Part shown: positions 1 through 12,184 of the stretch, in pieces
Layout: every line of letters begins with the position of its first letter
How positions within the stretch are numbered: position 1 is the stretch's first letter
From: Bradysia coprophila
Taxonomy: Eukaryota; Arthropoda; Insecta; Diptera; Sciaridae
DNA: 64,000 bases
NCBI RefSeq assembly: GCF_014529535.1
Contig: NW_023503374.1
Coordinates: 6,200,001 to 6,264,000 of the forward strand
Reading direction: 5' to 3'
The notes under the pieces: generated by a model
What the model was told of the DNA's origin: nothing
Databases searched by the model: none
The model's input: the letters and a program-made list of their open reading frames with translations, nothing else
Position numbers and translations under genes: made by a program

Positions 1-21
1 TCCCTTTACCATTATAGAGTC

Positions 22-530
22 GAAATTGGTACCAAGTGTAAGAGTGAAGTGTAAGAGAAGGACATCTATCGCACTTTTTTATTTTCTGAAAAAGTTTTCG
101 TTCCACATTCACAAAATTTACTTCGCATATACTCTGATGTAACAGAAAAGCAATCAAACAGAATAATAGACAACTCATTCGGCCAGAGCGAAGCGAGGGC
201 CGTAATCTACACTAGTCATATTTTATTTATTATATGATTTACGTTGATTGAACAACTTGAAAATTGAAAATTTATAAGAAAATTGAGAGCTCAAAAAGTG
301 GTCAAAAATCATTCCACCTGACGCTCGATGGTTTCCAAAGAAAGTTTTTTGTCATATTTTACTGTCATTTGCGTGGAGTCATTAATATATTAAATATGTA
401 TTAAATTATTTATGAATACAGCTAGTGATGCTTCTGAGGCCTAACAATAAAAAATGAAAAAGAAATTGATCAAAAATACATTTAGAAAAGTGTCAGTCAA
501 TGGACCTGACCCGCCCAAAAGGTAGAACCT
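22..530 (-). repeat. Dispersed repeat family R1, copy 1
   Basis: Read on the minus strand, this block matches 7384-7760 on the plus strand. Shared landmarks, in order, are CCTTTTGGGCGGG, a TTGACTGAC stretch, a GC-rich hairpin GGCCCTCGCTTCGCTCTGGCC-like motif near 181-201, TTGTCTATTATTC, and GAATGTGGAACGA. No coding frame is visible. It is probably a non-autonomous DNA transposon; its ends and target duplication were not resolved. Confidence 0.6.
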
Positions 531-542
531 TGTAAAAATTTA

Positions 543-2100
543 AAACGTATTACATCATAGCTCCTTAATTTAAACGATAAACACATTCCATTAATGTTAA
601 ATTTTATAGCAAAATTCACATTAAAACAAATTAAGTAAAATATCAGCAATTGTAGAAATATTTGCATCAGAAGAAGTTATAAAATGGACTCGATAATTAT
701 GCTTTTATTGCTTGTCGTCTATGAAAAAATTAAATTCAATGGTGTCGTAGTTTTGTAAACGTTCGTGCATCCGCTTCTGTGTAACGGACAAGACGTTATT
801 AATGTCGTGTGTATTCGTTTCCATAAAATATATATTTCCTAATAGCACTTTTCCAACAAATAAGTCGTATTTCACGTTCCGAAAACAATAGCCAAAGCCA
901 ACAAAGTAGAAATCCAAACTATATTGAAAGCTGCTATTTATATTAATATTTATGGTTTAACCAAAACCAATATTTTAGTTTATTCCTTCTTTTTATTTTC
1001 TCTCGTATTACATTCTCCTTTCGACTCACCAACAACATTGTGACCCACATCTAAAACAAACTTTCTTCGGTCAACAGCAATGTCTTTACCCTAGTTTCTT
1101 TTCCTAAATCAAATACCTATTTTGGAATCCACATTCAACATATTATCAAATAAATCCCCCAGAGAGAATTCGTACATGCGGCTTAGGCATAGCTGGTAAA
1201 GAGCTATACTTTTAGTATACCGAATAGATTAGATTAGATCCTCGAAATACATAACATCCTGATAGCATTCAAATCGTACGAGATGAAGTTAAAGCAAATA
1301 CATTTCACATATACCTATACTCACTTATATAGACAGGTATAAGTCGGGTAAAAAGTTTGCTAAAATAATATTTGGTGTCGCGCTGAACATTAAAATGTCA
1401 TGTGAAAGGAATTTGGAAACAAGAGTATAAAGGAGGGAGAATATTATTTTAATATATCCCTGTGTATATATATATATTACCCAACATCCTGCTGTCGCAC
1501 ACATGAACACATCTTTTATAAGAAATATAATTTCTAGATTACGAAAAAGAGAAATCAATTTTCATTGCAAATAATGATGTGAAATGGAGTTAAAGTTTGT
1601 GCTTATATTTTCTCCATAACTGTGGGCAAAACAACAGCGAAAGGAGAAAGGAAATCAGTTTAATGGCTGGATTTTCGATCACATCCATGTTTGAACATTT
1701 TTGTTTTGATGAGTGATCCGATGCAAAATGATATAATTTCAATAAATTGGGCTTTTCACGAAGCCACTGTACTTCATTCTTGAAAGCTTCAAGCATATGA
1801 AAATGTAACTTCGACAATAAGTTGTGAGTCAATGTAGATCAAGCTAATTTTCAAGCAATAATCTCTCCTCTAACTAAAACAAGCTAATTTATTTGAAAAT
1901 TTAACTACGACAGCAATAAGTTCTCCACCGGATCAGAAGAATAAGATCTTCACCTGATCATTCAAAATAGTACTCTATCTGGCAGCTGTAAAACTATGAC
2001 TAGATTTGCTTGAAATGAATGGTTGAAAGTGATCACATCAAAAATTGTCTCAATTCTCGAAATGAAATTCTGAGAGCGTTTAGAAAAATTTTAAACGTTT
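543..2100. other. AT-rich stretch without a confident gene
   Basis: No exon can be supported with confidence. Two minus-strand open frames (705-917 and 1590-1832) look somewhat protein-like. The first follows a possible splice acceptor (CAATATAG) and ends at a TAA followed at once by AAAAGC. Neither matches a family I recognise, so they are discussed under findings rather than called as genes. Confidence 0.4.
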
Positions 2101-2149
2101 ATTGGAGGAAAGACAATCATTTACAGATTTTTGAGACTTTTGCATATTC

Positions 2150-2279
2150 CTTTACGGACAGCTTAATCTGCTTCGTCTGCTGCTTCGTTTGATCGATATA
2201 TTTTCAATATTTTACTATAGAGAGCAATATTAGCAGACATAAACGTTTATTATTATCATTGGTGTCCATAACAGATGAC
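2150..2279 (+). repeat. Promoter-like dispersed module (M), copy
   Basis: Carries a degenerate ACGGACAGC box near 2155, a TGCTGCTTCGTTTGATCGA box near 2180, a TATA-like ACTATAGAG near 2213 and CATAACAGATG at 2268. The TATA-to-ACAGATG spacing of about 54 bp matches the copies at 6.3, 43.5, 53.4 and 56.2 kb. Confidence 0.5.
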
Positions 2280-3048
2280 ATTGCCATTCGCAAACACTTG
2301 AGGCTTCTCTGAGGCTTCTTTTCTTGTTGCTAGAGTTGTTCTACGAAGCGAAATAGTAGTAGTTGGCATTATCACGTTGAATGGACGTTGCTGGTGTTCA
2401 ACCAACCTAAACATGCACTGACCCTTGTGGCAACAAAAAACATTTATTCATATGAATTGCTGGTATTTACACTATGCGATGCAAGCTATATTATTCTGTT
2501 TCATGTAAAAACTAAATGAAGAACAGAAAAAATAAGCGGAACAAAGGACAAACTCATTTTAAGTACAGAAACACTAGGCTCCATTACGTTTCACTTCAAA
2601 CATCCCTTGATATTCAGCAAATACAATTTGTACTCTATCCATAACAAGACAATGGCATTCCACTTACTTATGGACATGTGTTATTACACATTGATATTTG
2701 TTGATAACAATAGATCCAGTTATAGCTTTTAAGTATCTGTTAGAGATAGATTGGCTGCCTAATGATTTTATCGTAAAATTTTCCTTCTCAACTTTTGCCA
2801 ATACGCAGAAAAATGACGAGGTTTTTTAGAGTTAATTTTTTGTTGAAAATGGTCGACGAGAAGAATAAACGATGAACTAGAAGTGTTCTGTTATGTATAC
2901 TGAAACGTATGTTCAAAATATTGAAGTGATAGATTATTCATCAAATACCAGAAGATACTTTACACAAATAGAATTGCTGTTTGAAAACTGAAGTTCTCTA
3001 TTACAAGTTCTCATCACAAAATTACTAAAGTTATTGCGCTTCTTTGTG

Positions 3049-3165
3049 TCCCAACTTCACTGCTATAACATTTCATAGATATTTACGAGAGTGAAGTTAT
3101 TTCACCAGAAAATAGACCTCAGAAGATGAAGTACTGAAAACTGAAACTTCAATCATTTTAAAGAA
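3049..3165 (+). repeat. AACTTCACTGCTA foldback family, copy 1
   Basis: Shares AACTTCACTGCTA, then TTTCATAGATATTTAC, then GTGAAGTTATTTCAC and a GATGAAGT end with the blocks at 32515-32600 and 48742-48850. The core contains an internal inverted repeat (ACTTCAC and GTGAAGT). The copy at 48.7 kb lies inside an element with clear terminal inverted repeats, so this is probably a decayed relative of it. Confidence 0.55.
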
Positions 3166-3285
3166 AGATGTCAAGCATCGAACTTATGTGCCAGACTGAG
3201 CGTCCGACTCTAAGTGTTTTTTAAAAACTGATTTAGAACAGAAAGGCTGATATTCTTTTGATGGAATTTTATTGCTGGCGTACGT

Positions 3286-3291
3286 TTTATT
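3286..3291 (-). terminator. Poly(A) signal of the VDTPK-repeat protein gene
   Basis: AATAAA on the minus strand, about 105 bp after the TAA stop at 3394, at the expected place for a short 3' UTR. Confidence 0.6.
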
Positions 3292-3393
3292 TAATTAAAA
3301 AATGGTACAATCTAATATTTGTCAAAAGAAAATCACGAAGAGAAATGTCTGACTGTACAATTTCAAAAACACAGATCTTTTAGCAATTGTGAA

Positions 3394-3876
3394 TTAAACA
3401 GGCAGTTTGGGTGGTTCTGGGACTTTTGGTACCTTAGGTAACTTTGGTGGTTCTGGTACTTTTGGTACCTTAGGTAATTTTGGTGGTTTTACTTCTGGTG
3501 TATCAACTTTGGGTGTATCAACTTTGGGTGTATCAACTTTGGGTGTATCAACTTTGGGTGCATCAACTTTGGGTGTATCAACGTTGGGTGTATCAACTTT
3601 GGGTGTATCAACGTTGGGTGTATCAACGTTGGGTGTATCAACTTTGGGTGTATCAACGTTGGGTGTATCAACGTTGGGTGTATCAACTTTGGGTGTATCA
3701 ACTTTGGGTGTATCAACTTCGGCTGGATCTACTTCGGGTGGATCGGCAACCGCGAAGATTAGCACCTAAAAACATTAATAAAAACGAACTTCAAATCCAA
3801 TTTTATAAGCACACTATATTAGCAAGTATACCTGGTACAGTACTAGCAGGTATAAAGCAATTCTTGTAGCTTTCAT
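3394..3876 (-). CDS. Secreted pentapeptide-repeat (VDTPK/N) protein, two exons
   Basis: Function unknown; predicted to be secreted. Exon 1 is 3876-3832, starting at ATG and reading MKATRIALYLLVLYQ, followed by donor CAG|GTATAC. Exon 2 starts at 3765 after acceptor TTTTTAG and continues in phase 0 with VLIFAVADPPEVD, ending at the TAA at 3394. The total is 138 residues. The spliced N terminus is a good signal peptide with a likely cut after AVA and before DPP. The mature chain is about 16 units of five residues, VDTPK or VDTPN (a 15-bp DNA repeat at about 3495-3725), then two PPKLPKVPKVPE units. It is rich in Pro, Val, Asp and Thr and has no Cys. A TATA box lies upstream and a poly(A) signal downstream. 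This composition suits an extracellular structural, salivary or silk-like protein, but that is inference. The first exon is too short to be found by ORF length. Confidence 0.72.
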
Positions 3877-3945
3877 TGCGTCTAAAGTGATTGTTAATTG
3901 CAGTAATCAACTCAGTTGAATAATATATTTCCAATGTACATTTTT

Positions 3946-3958
3946 CAGCTTATATATA
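3946..3958 (-). promoter_or_regulatory. TATA box of the VDTPK-repeat protein gene
   Basis: TATATATAAGC on the minus strand, about 75-80 bp upstream of the ATG at 3876. Transcription would start near 3920, leaving a short 5' UTR. Confidence 0.5.
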
Positions 3959-4216
3959 CGGAAAGTTTGATATATTAAATCAACCGTCAACACTCATTCG
4001 TGTAGCATTTTACCACAAATATTGACCTTTGCATTGACGTAAATTATTGTATGATCTATTTTCTACACCGCATGAGAGTAGCTTTCTTTATTTTCATTTT
4101 ATTTTTGTTATTGTTTGAATGAGTTTATTGTTCTCAAGGATAGATCAGAACAGATTTTGTTAAAGATGCGAAATTATTTTAGGCCGAAAGAGCGTAGAGC
4201 GTAGCGTAGCACTGCT

Positions 4217-5415
4217 TATAGGTGTGCACCAAAACCATCTGCGCCAAATGCCGCCGAAAATTTCACTAAACACCCAGCCATCGCCGCAGAAAAATTAAAA
4301 ACATTGCGCTGCCGCCGGTCGCCGTTTTTTTCCGACAATATTTCGTTTTTTTTTTCGACAATATTTCGGCGCATATGGTATAAAGTTAGTATATCTTTCA
4401 TTCGATAAAAAAAAAAACCCACACTAAGAGAACAACTATTTCGCACTGCACCAATACTCGACATTCGCCAACCCCTTTGCAGGTTTTCAAAATATTGCCG
4501 AGAAACATCTCTTACTTTTATTTTACTTCTTGCAATTATAAATTTTTTATGACTGAGTTTTTGTATATGAAAACTGGTTATTTCCGACCAACCAGTAATC
4601 TACATCTACAAGAAGAAGAAGAAGTAATCTACATCTGATAAATGTTACAACATTGGTTCTCAAAAAATCTATTGATTTGCTTTGCACTTCGTCAACCAAG
4701 CCAATCGAGGCGTCTTGGAATATGGTATGCTGGTCAGTCAATTTTTGTGTCCAGTAATCTGTTTTATGACCTGACAACACCAAGGTCTCGATGAAAGTCT
4801 CTGGTGCGTGTGTGCCAAGGAGCGTCTAAGCTTGACTTATGCGTTACCATGTTTCCGTGACCAATTTGGTTTTATGTAGCGTCAAGGTCTATAGATATTT
4901 TGCTGTGTTTGTAAGGAATAATATCGAGTTTTATCCGCCATTTCTTTGTTCGATTTTCGGCTAAGTATCCGGTAATAAGAACTCTACTGTATACCGTATC
5001 GTATGCAAAACCACTATAACGTCTATTTCAAGGATCCTGAAATTTTTAATTAATTTTAAGAGAGACTGATGGTGAGGGAGGCTTTAGTTTGAATTTTTAA
5101 ATTTTTTGTTTTGTATACTTTCAGTTGCTAGATTTTCTTTTTAAATTTTTCTGTTATAATTTTTTTTATTATTCTCTCTCGATCATTGTCTAATACATAA
5201 ACAAAAAAATGTACGCAATGGCGGGTTTCAAAAGAACTCACGGTTGAGTTGTCTTTCAAATTTTTGCGCCGAAATCGCCGCCGTCGCCGATAAAAAACTT
5301 GACGTAGGCCGCCGCCGATTTTTGGGTAATAGGCTCAGCCGATTAAAGCCGCCGCCGGTACTTTTACAAAACTTTACAGCCGCCGCCGAAAAATATTGAC
5401 CGGCGCACACCTCTA
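4217..5415. mobile_element. Non-autonomous hAT-like element, 1199 bp
   Basis: The ends are TATAGGTGTGCACC on the left and the reverse complement of TAGAGGTGTGCGCC on the right. They are flanked by the 8-bp direct repeat GCACTGCT at 4209-4216 and 5416-5423. An 8-bp target duplication and GGTGTGC ends are typical of hAT transposons. The subterminal regions are full of GCCGCC triplets, against an AT-rich middle. No transposase is recognisable; the short minus-strand frames inside are by-products of the GCC repeats. Confidence 0.75.
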
Positions 5416-5430
5416 GCACTGCTACTAGCA

Positions 5431-5637
5431 TTAACACGTTACCGGTTATTGTGACTTATTAACTTTAGGCACAGCGGAAAGTGCTAAGGGTGTCGAGGAA
5501 TACCTCCAAATAAATTTCTAAAAATCAAAAATTTGACTTTTGATTCTTAGAAATTTATTTGGAGGCATTCCTCGACCCCCTTAGCACTTTCCGGTGTGCC
5601 TAAAGTGCCTGCTCGAGCAATATCCCCTACGTGTTAA
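5431..5637. mobile_element. Foldback MITE family F1, copy 1
   Basis: A 207-bp near-palindrome. The outer ends are TTAACACGT and ACGTGTTAA, and the arms share CTTTAGGCAC, GGAAAGTGCTAAGGG, GTCGAGGAAT and CCTCCAAATAAATTTCTAA. A second copy in the opposite orientation lies at 32635-32838 and shares both flanks (CCGGTTATTGTGACTT and CTCGAGCA). It sits 15 bp from the hAT-like element. Confidence 0.8.
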
Positions 5638-6264
5638 CATAGAAAATATTGGGAGGCTGATGGAATCACACTACTCTATGTTTCTTTGGTGAAGACAGGG
5701 GACTTGTTTTTGTTTTATGAATTAAAGCATACACACAATCTAAGACGGTATCTCTCATCACTAAACCCTCCAAAGTACTTGATTGGTACTTCAGTGTTAC
5801 TGCTAGTAACAGTGCTATGATGTACGTCATTATGTAAAAAATTGTCAGAATAAAAATTTTATATTCAGTTGAACATTTCTTTGACTTGAAAATATTATCG
5901 CAAAATATTTGTTGTTTGTTCAATTGGTTGTGGAAAACGTTTCCATTAAAAAAACAACGACCGAATTCGTCATATTGCAAATTTAAAACCAATCCAATTA
6001 GACAATTTTTGCAGAGATGCGGGAAACAATCGTTTTGTCATTTTTTTTTATTTTCAAAAGTTCGAATATCACTCCTGACGACGTTTTTGCTTAACAAGGA
6101 CGTATCGAATTACAATGTTTTAATCACACTTAGGTTAAGCTCAAGTAACTCAAACAACTTTTTTTGGAGGAGTAATGAAGGAGTCAAGAGACGAAAGAAA
6201 GTTTTCCATTTCACAAAATGACCTACGAAACGGCCTTAAAAAATTCTGTTGAACCAAGTATTTG

Positions 6265-6366
6265 ATATAAATCTATTACTTCATCTGACTAAGCTGACGT
6301 TTTGTTATATAATGGAACACTAACACTCATGATTTCCTGTCGTCGTCCATATCGATAACAGATGAC
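6265..6366 (+). repeat. Promoter-like dispersed module (M), copy
   Basis: Has AATCTATTACTTCATCTGA near 6270, the TATA-like TTATATAATGG at 6304 and ATCGATAACAGATGAC at 6351. The spacing between TATA and ACAGATG motif is about 50 bp. After ACAGATG it shows no similarity to other copies. Confidence 0.6.
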
Positions 6367-7383
6367 TATAACAGTTTCTCTAAATCTAACTGTGACATCT
6401 TCCAATTCCTTCTAAAAGTTGTCTATTTAATTGGTAAAACATTTGTTTATGGCATTCAAAATTCAACTATTTTACCATTTTGATAAATGCGAATGAGCCC
6501 AAAACAATGATTTATCACCGTAAATTGAGGTAGATAATCATAGCAACAAGACAAGTGATAAGCTGAGGAAAAGGCAAAGGAAATGGAGAACTCAACCCGA
6601 GGATATAAAACATTTCTGAATAAGTAATTCGATGCTCTGCAAGGAATATCGTATAGCTATGGATATGTTGCTAGTTGAAAATTGAGAAACTTTCTTAAAC
6701 TACTTCCAAATATATATATTTACATCAAACATGGGAGCGGATAGAGCACGATACAAGAGGTAACTATATTCGAAATAAAACCAAACAAGAACTTATATTC
6801 CAACAACTATACATATGAGGAAAAAAGTTGTATTGCTTTCCGTAATATGCTAATATTCTCCAGGGAATATTAGAAAGTCTCGATACAATAAAATATACAT
6901 CAGGAACGAGTTCTCAGTCTTGTTTCAGCAAATGTGGAAACACATTAAATATTTTCTCGTCTATGGGGGTATTTAACCGTATACAACAGTAAGATGTATG
7001 GTGTTTTCCATTCATTCGTGTTATTTGCGAGAAAGTAAAATTCGAGATAAAGATAAACATTTGAATGTAAAGAGAAAACTCAAGTTATTAAGTCAATATA
7101 TATTTTGGGAAATTGATTTGATGAAAACGAAAATCTTTTATTGTGGAGTTTTCATTCAAAAAGAATATTTGAAACAGGATTCTGTTTTCTTAAAAAAAAA
7201 AAAATTGAAAATAAAAATAGCTCTTGGAAAGTGGGATCAATGAGCTTATCCTTTTTCGAACGGCAAGCATATCACAGGTGTACTTATAACAAATCTTCAA
7301 CTTTTTTACATGGAAGTATTTTCAACAGATTTAAATGAAATCTTTTACTTTATTTGTTTAAAAGGTCTATTTTTACTACTAGG

Positions 7384-7760
7384 CCTCACCTTTTGGGCGG
7401 GTAAGCCCCTTGACTGACTATTTTTTCAATATATTTTTAATCAATTTCATTTTATTTTTCATTGTTAAACTTCCGAAACATCGCAAATACTGATATGAAA
7501 ACCTTCGTTTGAGTCCAAATTCTTTGGTCTTTACCAATTTACCAAATTTCTGGAAAATTTGCGGCAAGATTTTTAATCAAAAATAAATCATAAATAGACA
7601 AGGACTCGTGTGAATTACAGCCCTCGCTCCGCTCTGCCCACAAACTTCCCACTCATATAAGTTGTCTATTATTCAGTTTCATAGTCTTATTGTTAACGCT
7701 ATCAGAAGTAAAAGATGCGAATGTGGAACGATTAGAGGACTCTTTGACTTTGGTACAATA
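7384..7760 (+). repeat. Dispersed repeat family R1, copy 2
   Basis: Inverted relative to 22-530, and shares the same ordered landmarks, including the hairpin CCCTCGCTCCGCTCTG near 7622 and GAATGTGGAACGA near 7720. The left edge directly follows a TACTTTATTTG box of the module family. Confidence 0.6.
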
Positions 7761-7888
7761 TAAAATAGTGATTGTTTTTTTAGTGTCATTCCATACATAT
7801 GAATAACGATTCAGAAATTGGTTCTTAAGAAATTTTATAAATATATTATGTCATGGCAGACTTCAGTAGCAGATTTCAACATTTGCCC

Positions 7889-8290
7889 GTGATAGCTGAC
7901 TATCACTGTTACAGAAAACTATCATGCGTGATAGCTGACTGTCACCTGACTATCCCTGACTATAGCCAACTATCACAGTGATAGCTGACTATAGCCAACT
8001 ATCACCGTGATAGCTGATTATAGCCAACTATCACCTTGATAGCTGATTATAGCCAACTATCACCGTGATAGCCAACTATCACCGTGATAGCCAACTATCA
8101 CCGTGATAGCAAACTATCACCGTGATAGCAAACTATCACCGTGATATCAAACTATCACAGTGACAGCTGACTATCATGCGTGATAGCTGACTATCATGCG
8201 TGACAGCTGACTATCATGCGTGACAGCTGACTATCATGCGTTATAGCTGACTATCATGCGTGATAGCTGACTATCATGCGTGATAGCTGG
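7889..8290. repeat. Tandem array of about 20-bp self-complementary units
   Basis: About 400 bp of units such as ACTATCATGCGTGATAGCTG. Each unit contains CTATCA and TGATAG, so it can fold on itself. Variants (CACCGTGATAGCCAACTAT, CATGCGTGATAGCTGACTAT) are grouped in blocks, which suggests local expansion. It has no unique spacers and no adjacent cas genes, so it is a satellite, not a CRISPR. Confidence 0.9.
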
Positions 8291-11200
8291 ATATAACTAA
8301 CCGACAAAATCAAATTCCAAAAAATCATTCAATTCATTTAATTCAAAAGATTCCACATACGAGGAGATTTATTGTACGCACTTTCAGTACCTCGTAAAAA
8401 TGTATGGAAATCGATGAAACACACATAATTGTAACATTATTTCAAAAAGCGCCCTCTGCGCCACTCTACCCTTCGAACAAAAGTTGTTTGTAATGACCCA
8501 AAAAAGTAAAAACCGAAGAGAAATCAGAGTTGTAAAATTTTTTGATTAAATTTGGTTCAGGCACACCGTGAGTATAGTAGCGTTTTCAGAAGAACTGAGA
8601 TTTTTACTGCAACTCAATATTGCCAAAAAAGGCGGATTTTCCTTTGAAAGAGCAGTCCTAAACAGTGAGGACCATATGAAATGACTCCGATATAAACCTG
8701 CTTAAAGATGCCAAATCAACCTCGAAATCAAATCAACTTCGCACAAATTGCCAAATTTTATTTAACATGAAAATGCTCCAAATTTCTAAACGTGCAGTGC
8801 ATGCATCTCAAAACGTTACAGGAGCGAGATACCTCTTTTAGTGTAAACAAGAAATTCCCAAAGAACTTAAATTGAAGACTGACTTTTAAGCTTTTATGGC
8901 CTTTTAAATACCAAATTTTTAAGGCAGGCATACGAATTGTTCAACACTGAGCCTAAAACACTGACAAACAGTGAATGTTAAATGCAAAGCATACGTTAAA
9001 AATGTATAATTTACTTGGTGTTACTCGTGCATATGGGGTAAGTTTGAGTTAAGTTTAGGTTCATTGTTGCTGGCTATGTCATATGCCATTGACAACGACG
9101 ACAAAAATAAGCGATGAGCCTCTCCTTTCTCGTTTGAAATACAAAGTTTCTGATAAAACAATTGTAGTAACAGATTTTGCATTAATATCTCGAAAACGTG
9201 TCACACAGACTCGATCATTATGTATGACATGCTTCCTGGTCGATGAGAAGTCATTTTATATCTGCTGGCAAACATGAAAATATGTGACTGAGAAATATGT
9301 GCAGATGGATATTAAACGACTAATTCATTCATCGTGTTCTTCGTCTTATGCCTAGGACGTGGAAATGTAATTACATACATGAATGTTTGCATACATCCAA
9401 TTGCAAATGTAACCGCTGATAAAATAGAAAATAGCAGAATATCGGTGTAATGTAAAGTGAACTGCCAAGCCACGAATAAAATACAAACACAAACAAAGAG
9501 AAAATGAAAATCGTATAAAATGTGCCGTAAATTATGGCCATAAACTCTTCTTCAGGGATATACAAGATGGTAGAAAATAAGAAGACACACCGATATATAC
9601 ATACATACTATCGTCCACAAAAAAAATCCTCGAGGGAGATTAAATGCTGCTTCTTCTAGTTAAGGTCAGGACGTGATTTGTTTTATTTTCTAGCATAAGA
9701 GATTGTTTTTCTTTTTCATCTGTCCTGACATTGTTCTGTAATGTGTACGTTTATGCCAATATCATATGTGTGCTCTGGTATATGTATTTCAAAAATAAAT
9801 ATAATAAAATCTATCTGATCACTTTTATAGGATTTCAAGGGTTTCGGCTATGTCCCACGCCATGTATGTATTTCGTCAATACGTGTCAACTCTCCGTTTC
9901 CACGTCTTTTCGGTCTTCGTTTCCGTTTCGCCCTGGATTGCCATTCGCTTTTCCGTTATGGCTACATATACCCCAACATACATAACATCTTAATGATATG
10001 GCTTTCATTAAGGTGGAATCAATCATAGTTTTAAACGAGGAAAGAATCTAGATTCTGCAGGTAAAATAAAATGAAAGCCAAAAAATCGCGACACTGACGA
10101 TGTTAAAAGTTCAATTGAACACCAACCTTTTTACCTTTTCTCATATTAATGTCTGTGTTCGCGACTAGTAGAAACATGAACGAACAGCGAGGCGAGCAGA
10201 CCTTCTAACCGTTTTCATAAAGTTGCTACTTCTTCTTAGTTGCAGTGTGTGTTTTATTACAGGGACTAATTTTAAGGATTTGTTCAAAATTTTCCACAAA
10301 AAAAATTTTATCAGAAAAATTTAGGAAAATAATTCTTGTTTGCTAAATGAAAGATCTTGGAGTATCTTGAAGGAATAGACCTGAGAATTTTGATGTTTAC
10401 CGGGCTTAACCGATGAATCTAAAAGTCTAAAGATATACAATTTGAGCTCATTTTCCTCACGTTACACGACTGTTCACTTGTAAAGCATTTTACTCATGTG
10501 GTTGTATACTTCGCCTTCGGCTCAGCATACAAACTTAGCAGCAAACTCCACACTCTTCAAAACAACGATTTTCCGCACAAGTATGTAATCTACTATTATT
10601 GCCGTCCACATGCGAAAGCCAACCATTACATGGCAGTTTGCCCCCTGGGAATATGATCCATGACATGAAGAAAAAATTCGGTTAATTTTACGTGAATTCT
10701 TTTGTGAAAATCAACTTTAGCATGGGGTAAATTGACTCGCGTGTTTTTGAGCAACTGGCTTCGGAGACCGTTTTCAACAAAAATACTTGCATACCTCGCC
10801 ATCGGCTCGGATATACACTTGCACTTGTCGGAAAGACAGTTGCCGAAACTTGTTGCTTAAAAAACACTGAACCTACATTATAGAATCAATATTTCTCAAT
10901 TCAGCTGACTATAATTTTATGTTAGGTCTATTCGAGCTCGTCCAGAGTTATTTTGAATTTCCAGAATTACATTGAAGCATTATGCCAAAGGATTGAGCAA
11001 AAATTTAAGGGTCTTTAATTTTATCAATCCTTGCACCAGCGCCAGCGTCATCAATAAACTAAATTGTTGTGTAGGTTGAAAAATAATAAATGTACAACGT
11101 TTCACTTAAGCCAATATAATATTCAAATTCCCAAAAATGTGGGTGAAATTCTGGGAAAAATATTTAGGCGTGTCACGATAGCTCTTCTTTCGCATAAAAA

Positions 11201-11880
11201 TTCCATTAAATATTCATGAAATTTTTTAAATGCAGTACCGCGTATGAGTTAGCTTTGGATGAGTTTTCATTGCTTTGTATATCTCATATGCCCTGGTAAA
11301 TAAAATGTATTCTCTTCTTTTACATTGTCGTGATTTTTATGGTTCAACATAAATTTGGTTATACATTTTTGTAAAGCGAAAATGTGTAGGTGTTTTATCA
11401 AAATAAAAACGTTGAAACTTGATAAGCGAGGCCAAATAAAGTTGGTTCGTTGGTGTGTGCCTTTTTATTTTCGTTTATGGCCTATTATTTTAATAAACAA
11501 CCATAGCTTTATCCAGAAAAATAAGTTTGACGGAAAAAAGGTGTTTAAAATGATGTTACAAACATTTAATGCGAAATTATTGCACGAAGGGCTAATGTAT
11601 TCAACTTTTTAATAACTTCCTTTATCTTGGATATAATGTGTTTGCTACTTTCATAGAATTAAAAAAAGAAACAGCAACTTCCCTTATCCCTCAAGATTTA
11701 TTCGAAAAATGTGGAAACAATATGTTATGAAGATTCTGTTCCGTAATTTTCATTGAAAAATTATTTTTCGTTTTTAAATCTTATTGGTTGGTATCAACTT
11801 TAATTCACCAATAGATCCTTATCGGTTACCATAAGGAACTCCTTACGGTCTGACCATACGAACAAATTCAATGAAAAATT
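8291..11880. other. AT-rich intergenic stretch
   Basis: No gene is supported. Short GC-rich hairpin motifs (CGCCTTCGGCTCAGC near 10512, CGCCATCGGCTCGG near 10797) sit in AT-rich sequence and resemble the cores of foldback elements elsewhere in the window. Plus- and minus-strand frames of 60-85 codons show no recognisable domain. Confidence 0.4.
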
Positions 11881-12184
11881 CGACTATTATCATGCCCGCA
11901 CGTTAGTAAGCGGGCGTGACGCAAGTCCACTACCAAAAATGTTGATCCAAAAATTTTTTGAGGAAGGCGGAGCATATTTTCAGCAACTTTTTGACTTCTC
12001 CCCCTTAACTCCAACGACCCCCAAACTAGAATATCTGGAATCTAGTAATCCATACGAGTTCAATGAGGTATCACACATTACTGCATCTTCAAAATTGGCC
12101 GAGATATTGAACTTCGAAATATTGATTTTTGTATGAAAATAAGCAAAATTTCAAATTTTCAGATAATAAAAATCGCCTACGTTA

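Noticed and set aside
181..214. Hairpin GGCC...GGCC followed by CTAG, resembling a Helitron 3' end
   Set aside because: The related copy at 7384-7760 has CGAG at this point and similarity continues past it, so the hairpin is internal.
3407..3869. Plus-strand and second minus-strand frames of 75-129 codons over the 15-bp repeat
   Set aside because: A 15-bp repeat keeps several frames open at once. Only the minus-strand VDTPK frame connects to a signal-peptide exon, TATA box and poly(A) signal.
4216..5437. Ala/Gly-rich frames over GCC repeats
   Set aside because: They lie in the ends of the hAT-like element and reflect its GCCGCC composition.
7889..8290. CRISPR-like repeat array
   Set aside because: Units abut without unique spacers, and the surroundings are eukaryotic. 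It is a satellite.
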